From Deltaproteobacteria bacterium (lineage in GTDB: Bacteria; Desulfobacterota; Dissulfuribacteria; Dissulfuribacterales; QOAL01), in assembly GCA_027067775.1 (NCBI GenBank), contig JAMOVK010000077.1, forward strand, positions 1 to 38,633: a DNA stretch of 38,633 nt, given 5' to 3'. The position numbers and the translations under genes are program-made. Positions 33,524 through 38,633 of this stretch are shown here, piece after piece (within the stretch, counting starts at the first letter, position 1; each line of letters starts with the position of its first letter). The notes under the pieces were generated by a model, which was not told the origin of the DNA, did no database searches, and worked only from the letters and a program-made list of their open reading frames with translations.

Positions 33524-34684
33524 ATGATTGAAAAGGCATTAAAAGGATCATCAGTTTATTGGGGCTGGATTATTTTTCTTCTGTGTCTTATTGGCGCGGG
33601 AATGATGGCCTACCTGTATCAGCTTAAGGTAGGTCTTGGCATAACCGGCATGAGCCGTGATATTTCCTGGGGCGTTTACATTGCACAGTTTACCTACTTT
33701 GTTGGAGTGGCTGCAGGAGGAGTAATGGTGGTTATTCCAAAATATCTTCACCACTATACAAAGTATGGAAAGATCGTGGTGTTTGGGGAATTTCTTGCCA
33801 TTGCAGCCGTTGTAATGTGCTTGCTTTTTATTGTTGTAGATATTGGGCAACCAATGCGAATGCTGAATGTTGTGCTTCATCCAACTCCTCATTCTATGTT
33901 GTTCTATGATATGATAGTGCTAAACGGTTACCTGCTGCTCAATATAATTTGTGGATACAATACTCTCCTGGCAGACAAGAAAGGTGTGCCGTGTCCTGGA
34001 TGGGTAAAGCCTTTCATCTACATATCCATCCCATGGGCCATCAGTATCCACACTGTGACTGCCTTCTTGTACGCCGGTCTGCCTGGCAGGCATTTCTGGC
34101 TGACTGCCATCATGGCACCTCGCTTTCTCGCATCGGCCTTTGCTGCAGGCCCTGCACTGCTTATTATGATACTTCTTTTTGTAAGAAAGGTTACCAAGTT
34201 TGATCCAGGCGATGAGGCCCTTCAGACCATTGCAAAGACTGTTTGCTATGCCATGATTGCCAACCTTTTCTTTATGGGATGCGAATTTTTCACTGCATTC
34301 TATAGCCAGATTCCTGGGCACATGCATACATTGGAGTATCTCTTTGCCGGTCTTGATGGATATGGCAATCTCGTCCCCTTTATGAGGGCTGCAATAGTAA
34401 TCGGACTTTTTGGTGTGTTCCTGCTGCTTGTTCCCAGGATACGCCGCAATCCTAAGGGATTGGCTTTGGCTTGTGCGTCGGTATTCTTGGCAACATGGAT
34501 TGATAAAGGTGTAGGATTGGTTATTGGCGGATTCATTCCCAACCCCTTTGAGACAATAACCGAATATCATCCGACACTTCCTGAAATTACTATAGCAGCT
34601 GCAATTTGGGGTGTGGGAGGCCTGATCGTGACAATCCTTTACAAGGTGGCCATCTCTGTAAGAGAGGAGCAGGCAAGAGTCTAG
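33524..34684 (+). CDS. dsrP: DsrP, NrfD/PsrC-like quinone-reactive membrane subunit
   Basis: 386 aa, ~10 TM segments, NrfD family: YWGWIIFLLCLIGAGMMAYL, DISWGVYIAQFTYFVGVAAGG, MRMLNVVLHPTPHSMLFYDM, WAISIHTVTAFLYAGLPGRHFW and FIPNPFETITEYHPTLPEI. It exchanges electrons between menaquinol and DsrO. Last gene of dsrMKJOP; a strong hairpin follows after 37 nt. Confidence 0.96.
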   Translation: MIEKALKGSSVYWGWIIFLLCLIGAGMMAYLYQLKVGLGITGMSRDISWGVYIAQFTYFVGVAAGGVMVVIPKYLHHYTKYGKIVVFGEFLAIAAVVMCLLFIVVDIGQPMRMLNVVLHPTPHSMLFYDMIVLNGYLLLNIICGYNTLLADKKGVPCPGWVKPFIYISIPWAISIHTVTAFLYAGLPGRHFWLTAIMAPRFLASAFAAGPALLIMILLFVRKVTKFDPGDEALQTIAKTVCYAMIANLFFMGCEFFTAFYSQIPGHMHTLEYLFAGLDGYGNLVPFMRAAIVIGLFGVFLLLVPRIRRNPKGLALACASVFLATWIDKGVGLVIGGFIPNPFETITEYHPTLPEITIAAAIWGVGGLIVTILYKVAISVREEQARV

Positions 34685-34721
34685 GCGAAAACGATATTAA
34701 TATAAGGTAAGAAAGGTTTAC

Positions 34722-34746
34722 AAGGCGGCCTTGTTAAGGCCGCCTT
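34722..34746. terminator. Bidirectional terminator between dsrP and the second selenoprotein gene
   Basis: AAGGCGGCCTT-GTT-AAGGCCGCCTT, an 11-bp perfect stem with a 3-nt loop, followed on plus by ATTGTTTGTT. It overlaps the stop codon of the minus-strand gene at 34745. The T-run is poor on both strands but stem strength and placement fit. Confidence 0.75.
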
Positions 34747-34945
34747 ATTGTTTGTTATCTGTAACGAAAGACTTGATAAGGTCTTCTTTCATCGCCTCAA
34801 TCTCTTCTGTATAGTGGCGAGCTGGCAACGTCATCCCGCAATCCTTGCAGGTAACAGTTGCATTTGCTCATCTACCGCAAATAGTGGCAGGACCTCCACA
34901 GAATTTACACTCAAGGGTTGTTTTGTTATCGGGTTTCTTTTGCAT
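34745..34945 (-). CDS. Second small dual-CXXC selenoprotein candidate (in-frame TGA, Sec26)
   Basis: Missing from the ORF track owing to an in-frame TGA (plus-strand TCA at 34868-34870). From ATG 34945: 25 codons ...LECKFCGGPATICGR, TGA, then 40 codons ANATVTCKDCGM...VTDNKQ to TAA. Read through it is 66 aa with CxxC (13,16), CxxU (23,26), CxxC (33,36). The spacing C-to-U of 13 and U-to-C of 7 is identical to the gene at 6113-6319. A SECIS-like hairpin follows the TGA. Tail-to-tail with dsrP. No good ribosome binding site or promoter was found upstream. Function unknown; thiol/selenol redox or metal handling is inferred. Confidence 0.8.
34835..34851 (-). promoter_or_regulatory. Putative SECIS hairpin of the second selenoprotein gene
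   Basis: On the minus strand CCTGCAA-GGA-TTGCGGG: 7 bp including one U-G pair, GG-starting loop, beginning 16 nt after the TGA and with its loop ~23 nt after it. Within the distance range described for bacterial SECIS elements. Confidence 0.65.
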
Positions 34946-35043
34946 GATATATCAATTTATTATGTAAATCCCTGCTGTTTATGTTAGATTATGACACCTC
35001 TTAGTAAGAAAATCCACATATACGCCTTTATTCAGGAGGAAAA

Positions 35044-35679
35044 ATGGCTCAGAATCCAATAAAAAGTGGCGATATAGAACAAGTAGTTAAAGATCTCGAA
35101 AAGGAAACCAGGGAAAATCCAAATTCTGTTGTGGCACATCATCGGTTGGCCCTTGCCTATTGGCGTGCAAATCGCCTGGACGACGCCGTAACGTCTTTTC
35201 AAAAGGCCTTAGAGATAGACCCAACCTCCTACCAGGTCAGGATAAATCTTGGCACCCTCTTTTTTCAGATGGGACGGCTGGAAGATGGAATTAGAGAGAA
35301 TAAGGAAGCCTTGAAGGCCCATCCTGGTTCTGCAGAAGCCATGGCAAATATAGGTTCAGCCTACATGCAGCTTGGCAAATGGGCAGAAGCTGCTGATTAT
35401 TTTGAACAGGCCCTTGATATAAAGCCAGAGATGGTTCCAGCCCTTATTAATCTTTCGTCTATTCTTGTGGAGCTTGATAATCTTGAACGTGCAGTTGCCC
35501 TGGCAGAAAAGGCAGTGAGTCTGTCTCCCCGCTTCGGTCTTGCCAGGAACAATCTTGCAGTAGCCTACTATTTTGGCGGAGACTACAAGCGGGCAAAGGA
35601 AGAGATGGAAAAGGCAAAGGAGTTTGGCTATCCTGTTCATCCTGACTTTGAAAAGCAGGTTAACGAAAAGGCCATATAA
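35044..35679 (+). CDS. TPR-repeat protein
   Basis: 211 aa, soluble, four to five tetratricopeptide repeats: VVAHHRLALAYWRANRLDDAVT, YQVRINLGTLFFQMGRLEDGI, AEAMANIGSAYMQLGKWAEA, VPALINLSSILVELDNLERA, RFGLARNNLAVAYYFGGDYK. A protein-protein interaction scaffold. CAGGAGG precedes ATG 35044. It follows the dsr operon with the second selenoprotein gene (minus) between, and is 9 nt before a second repeat protein. No enzymatic domain is visible. A link to Dsr assembly is only suggested by position. Confidence 0.9.
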   Translation: MAQNPIKSGDIEQVVKDLEKETRENPNSVVAHHRLALAYWRANRLDDAVTSFQKALEIDPTSYQVRINLGTLFFQMGRLEDGIRENKEALKAHPGSAEAMANIGSAYMQLGKWAEAADYFEQALDIKPEMVPALINLSSILVELDNLERAVALAEKAVSLSPRFGLARNNLAVAYYFGGDYKRAKEEMEKAKEFGYPVHPDFEKQVNEKAI

Positions 35680-35688
35680 TCAAGATCC

Positions 35689-37428
35689 ATGTCAATTATT
35701 AAGGGAGTAGTTGAACCAGTCTGTCCTTTTTGTTCTCAAAAACTACCAAGGCCCAGACGGGTTGAACCTACAAGATTGGGCGATTTTGATTTTGGTGTAT
35801 GCCAATGTGGTGCTGTTTTTGTCCATGATGTGACTGGTCACAATCTGGGTGCTGCCATGGTGGAGGCCCTTGGCTTTGCATGTGACAACGATTGGGATCT
35901 GGCCTGGAATCTTCTGCCTGGAGAAGATTATAAAGACGCCCTGATAGAAGGATATGATTTTGATAGACATGTGGTTTTCCCCCATGGCCATGACGTAGAG
36001 GGGAAAAAGATACGCGGAGCACTCAGTTTTATCCGTCTCAAGGAAGATTTGCAGGAGTTAAAACACCAAGGTGTTAGGACCAGATTTGAAAAAGGCTCTC
36101 TTGCTACGAGCAAAGTATCCCAGCAGGTTAACAGGCCTGGTTCCCAAAGGGATAAAAGTAAAAGATATTCCAAAAAAGAGGTGGCAAAGGCCGTAAGGGA
36201 TAAGGATGCAAATCTCTTGTCCATGATGGCCCTGGAAGACAGGCTTGTCCTTAGGAAGATCCAGAGACTTCTATATTCAGCAGATTTGGAGGCCCGCTGG
36301 AATGCGGTAATTGTATTGGGCCAAGTAGCAGCGGCAATCAGCAATCAAGATCCCTCTACTGTTGGGGACCTTTTGAGGAGGCTGTTGTATTCAGCCAATG
36401 ACTCTGCTGCAGCAAATTGGGGAGCCATTGAGACAGTTGGCGAAATTATAAGAAATCAGCCCAGTCTGTACGGTTCCTTTGTTCGACATATACTTGGCCT
36501 TGTGGGTGATGTTCCATCAAGGCCAGCCATTTTATGGGCTATTGGCAGGATAGGAGAGCTTCATCCAAAACTGGTGCGGACAAATTCGTTTTTTGTCATG
36601 TTTGACCTGCTGGATTCAGATGACCCTGCCACGCGCGGCCATGCTGCATGGGCCCTGGGTAAGATTCAGGCAAAAGAGGCATTGGGGGCCCTTTCCAAGA
36701 TGGCGAATGATCAGGAGGAGTTCTATATTTTCGATGGTGATCAGTTACAACTGACAACAGTTGGTAATGTTGTAAGAGAGGCAATCAGGAGCATGAATGA
36801 AGAAAAAGTAATCAAGGAAGGACTTGAAAAAGAAAAAATAACTCAACAGACGCAAAAACAAGAGCCCAAAGAAATAGTTGATGCAAGACAGGCTTATCAA
36901 GAGGCAAATATATTAAAAAACCGGGGTCAATCCTTGGACGCCCTTGCTAAGTTTGAGGAAGTGTTGAGTGTCTTTGATGATGCCGGTTACGATGTTGATG
37001 TTGCAAATATCTGTGAAAAGATTGGTGATCTTCATGTAATGCGCGGAAACATGAAGGCTGCCCTTTCCCCCTACCAAAGAACACTGGCTATTTGCGAAAA
37101 GAAAAATGATCCAATCAGTACTGTAATCATGTTAGAAAAGGTTATCGATATATACCGGCATCTAAAAGAATATGACAAGGCCCTTCCATATTATTTTAGG
37201 GCCTTGGAACTTGTAGAACAACTGAGTGATGTCAAGCGTTCTGCCCTCTTTTTGGCAGGCATTGCAGATGTGTATGAACGGCAAGGTAAAATAGAGGAGG
37301 CGCTCGACGCCTACAGGTTGGCCGAGAAGCTTTTTAGGGGAATGGGTGCCAGGGAAAAGGCGGATTTATTAGAAGAGGGGATCAAGATACTTGAAAAGGG
37401 ATTGGAAGAGCAGCCTGATGATCAGTAG
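35689..37428 (+). CDS. Zinc-ribbon / HEAT-repeat / TPR protein
   Basis: 579 aa multidomain protein. Residues 1-70 have a possible zinc ribbon (VCPFCSQKLP ... FGVCQCGAVF). Residues ~175-370 form HEAT-like helical repeats (LEARWNAVIVLGQVAAAI, AAANWGAIETVGEIIRN, RPAILWAIGRIGELHP, ATRGHAAWALGKIQAKEA). After a charged linker, TPR repeats run from ~400 (YQEANILKNRGQSLDALAKFEEVL, ANICEKIGDLHVMRGNMKAAL, LAGIADVYERQGKIEEALDAY). Cytoplasmic scaffold; function unknown. The end overlaps the convergent gene by 7 nt. Likely co-transcribed with the TPR gene before it. Confidence 0.88.
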   Translation: MSIIKGVVEPVCPFCSQKLPRPRRVEPTRLGDFDFGVCQCGAVFVHDVTGHNLGAAMVEALGFACDNDWDLAWNLLPGEDYKDALIEGYDFDRHVVFPHGHDVEGKKIRGALSFIRLKEDLQELKHQGVRTRFEKGSLATSKVSQQVNRPGSQRDKSKRYSKKEVAKAVRDKDANLLSMMALEDRLVLRKIQRLLYSADLEARWNAVIVLGQVAAAISNQDPSTVGDLLRRLLYSANDSAAANWGAIETVGEIIRNQPSLYGSFVRHILGLVGDVPSRPAILWAIGRIGELHPKLVRTNSFFVMFDLLDSDDPATRGHAAWALGKIQAKEALGALSKMANDQEEFYIFDGDQLQLTTVGNVVREAIRSMNEEKVIKEGLEKEKITQQTQKQEPKEIVDARQAYQEANILKNRGQSLDALAKFEEVLSVFDDAGYDVDVANICEKIGDLHVMRGNMKAALSPYQRTLAICEKKNDPISTVIMLEKVIDIYRHLKEYDKALPYYFRALELVEQLSDVKRSALFLAGIADVYERQGKIEEALDAYRLAEKLFRGMGAREKADLLEEGIKILEKGLEEQPDDQ

Positions 37429-37967
37429 ACTTTATCCAGTAATACGGCTGATATGGGCCATCTTTGGTTGGCCTTCTGAGGGTCGACCTGTCCGCTTATT
37501 TTAAGGAGTTCTTCTTGAATGATGTTAAGTCTTATGGTGGGATAGCTTTGCCCAGCCTTGAAACCGGAAAGGGAGCAGACATGTCCATGTCCATTTATTT
37601 CCGTTGGGACTCCATAGGTCCTGCAGTTTACGGGTCGTACTTCGTAAAGAAGGCATTCTTCATCTCTGCTTAAGAGCGGGCAGGGTATGCGCAGTTTGGA
37701 TATGTCATCTATTGTTTTGGCAACAAAGTTTTCATCCCATGTCTTTTGGGCTTCCTTGGCCTTTTTGAGGACTTGCCTCCTGGTCTTTCTTCCAAGCATG
37801 GAGAAATACTTTTTGATTAGCATTGCCTCTGCAAGAGAGATGTCAAAGACAGCATTGCAGCAGTCTGAACAGCCCTTTTTGCATCTGAATTCTCTGGGAT
37901 GTTTTTGGGCAACAGTCGCAACTGCATTGTCAATCTGGTTGAATAGCTGTTTTAATTCCTTTTCCAT
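37422..37967 (-). CDS. YkgJ-family cysteine-cluster protein (first of a divergent pair)
   Basis: 181 aa from ATG 37967 (the track's 38309 start runs antisense through the neighbouring gene and is not credible). Conserved Cys pattern: FRCKKGCSDCCN near residue 42-52, IPCPLLSRDEECLLYEVRPVNCRTYGVP further on and HVCSL, the zinc/iron-chelating CxxCC-type domain. Such proteins are thought to bind Fe-S or zinc; function is not established. Start codons of this and the divergent gene are only 37 bp apart. Confidence 0.88.
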   Translation of the reverse strand: MEKELKQLFNQIDNAVATVAQKHPREFRCKKGCSDCCNAVFDISLAEAMLIKKYFSMLGRKTRRQVLKKAKEAQKTWDENFVAKTIDDISKLRIPCPLLSRDEECLLYEVRPVNCRTYGVPTEINGHGHVCSLSGFKAGQSYPTIRLNIIQEELLKISGQVDPQKANQRWPISAVLLDKVY

Positions 37968-38004
37968 TACCTTGAAGACCTGTTGATTTTGTTTGGTTGT
38001 ATCT

Positions 38005-38625
38005 ATGCACATTAATGTAACCGATGAAGAATGCAAGAGGTGTGGTGAGTGCTGTATCAAGGGAGGGCCGGTATTGCATACACCCGACAGGGTGTTGGTG
38101 GTTAACGGTACCCTGTCTCCAGCTGATCTCCTGACTATCAGAAGAGGGGAGCCAGGTTTAGATCCCCGTACTAATAGGGTAGTGTTGCTTGAGAACGAGT
38201 TGATAAAGATTCGAGGTGTAAACAAAATTGGTGCGTGCAAGTTTTTTGATTCCCAGATGCATGCCTGTTCCATATATGGCACGAGACCTGTTGAGTGCAA
38301 ACTTCTCAAATGTTGGGATACCAGGGAGTTGGAAAGTATTTTTATGAAGGATCTTTTACAAAGAAAGGATCTGATCCCTGCTGGAGCTGCTCTTTTTGAA
38401 CTGATAGAAAATCATGACAAGGTCTTTGATATAAAAAAGATCACCGAAGCCTTATCTGGTTTTCCCGGTCCTGGTTCCTGGAATTTTTCCGTTATTGAGA
38501 AGGTCGTCAGAGAAGAAAGGCGTTTTAGGCAAAAGGTGATGAAGGATCTGTCTTTTAAAGAGGCGGACATGGACTTTTTCTTTGGAAGATCTCTGGAAGA
38601 GGTTTTTGCAGTCTCGGGCCCGTAA
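38005..38625 (+). CDS. YkgJ-family cysteine-cluster protein (second of a divergent pair)
   Basis: 206 aa from ATG 38005 (MHINVTDEECKRCGECC; the track's TTG 37993 is four codons upstream). Cys sites: ECKRCGECCIKGGP at 9-19, GACKFFDSQMHACSIYGTRPVECKLLKCW around residues 75-102. Same CxxCC...C..Y..RP.EC pattern as its divergent neighbour but otherwise different. The C-terminal ~90 residues are helical and charged. The stop TAA is at 38623-38625, eight bases before the window end. Confidence 0.88.
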   Translation: MHINVTDEECKRCGECCIKGGPVLHTPDRVLVVNGTLSPADLLTIRRGEPGLDPRTNRVVLLENELIKIRGVNKIGACKFFDSQMHACSIYGTRPVECKLLKCWDTRELESIFMKDLLQRKDLIPAGAALFELIENHDKVFDIKKITEALSGFPGPGSWNFSVIEKVVREERRFRQKVMKDLSFKEADMDFFFGRSLEEVFAVSGP

Positions 38626-38633
38626 AAATATCT

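Noticed and set aside
33920-34570. 216 aa minus-strand ORF
   Set aside because: Antisense to dsrP; Cys/His-rich only because it mirrors a membrane-protein codon pattern.
34748-34987. 79 aa plus-strand ORF after dsrP
   Set aside because: It is antisense to the UGA-containing gene, Cys-rich by chance, has no ribosome binding site and shows no domain.
37968-38309. N-terminal 114 residues of the 295 aa minus-strand ORF
   Set aside because: They are antisense to the neighbouring YkgJ-type gene; the conserved protein starts at ATG 37967.

Overview
The window looks like chromosomal DNA of an anaerobic, sulfur-metabolising member of the Desulfobacterota (former Deltaproteobacteria). The main reason is a complete dsrMKJOP operon preceded by an RsbRD-type gene. 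A 7Fe-type ferredoxin, a CbiA/DsrN-like amidase, a split ATP synthase operon (b', b, delta, alpha, gamma, beta, epsilon, with no a or c genes here), 6S RNA next to zapA, and UGA-containing small redox genes agree with this. The genus cannot be named from the sequence alone. Base and codon composition look even throughout, and I see no insertion sequence, prophage, integrase or CRISPR array. This is backbone rather than island DNA.

Layout. (1) 1-6.3 kb, plus strand: fused secDF (5' end cut by the window), murA, moaA, a GcvH-like protein lacking the lipoyl lysine, fabD, and a small selenoprotein gene missed by the ORF track. (2) 6.4-6.6 kb, minus strand: a small secreted Cys protein with its own promoter and terminator. 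(3) 6.7-11.2 kb, plus: GAF histidine kinase, tatD, maf, yggS, queD, queE. (4) 11.25-17.4 kb, plus: promoter, structured leader, F-type ATP synthase operon, strong terminator. (5) 17.4-22.8 kb, plus: GlmU-like uridylyltransferase without a full acetyltransferase domain, zapB, zapA, 6S RNA, a second candidate structured RNA, rny, tyrS, a half-size EamA transporter. (6) 22.9-25.2 kb: tRNA-Leu(CAG) on minus, ribF, exosortase H and its partner membrane protein. (7) 25.2-28.8 kb, minus: Asp-containing ferredoxin, CbiA/DsrN-like amidotransferase, B12-type radical SAM/TPR protein. (8) 28.8-34.7 kb, plus: divergent promoter region, RsbRD-like gene, dsrMKJOP. (9) 34.7-38.6 kb: a second UGA-containing gene (minus) homologous to the first, a TPR protein, a zinc-ribbon/HEAT/TPR protein, and two divergent YkgJ-type Cys-cluster genes.

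The most notable result is the pair of small genes at 6113-6319 (+) and 34745-34945 (-). Neither appears in the ORF track because each has an in-frame TGA. Read through, both give the same pattern: CxxCG, then CxxU, then CxxCG, with identical Cys-to-Sec spacing. In each, a hairpin with a GG-starting apical loop follows the TGA at a distance typical of a bacterial SECIS. One lies at the end of a core biosynthesis operon and the other is tail-to-tail with dsrP.

Functionally, dsrMKJOP links the quinone pool and periplasmic redox carriers to cytoplasmic sulfite/DsrC chemistry. The divergent amidotransferase (possibly siroheme-modifying) and ferredoxin fit the same pathway. DsrAB, DsrC, AprAB and Sat are not in this window, so reduction, oxidation and disproportionation cannot be separated here.
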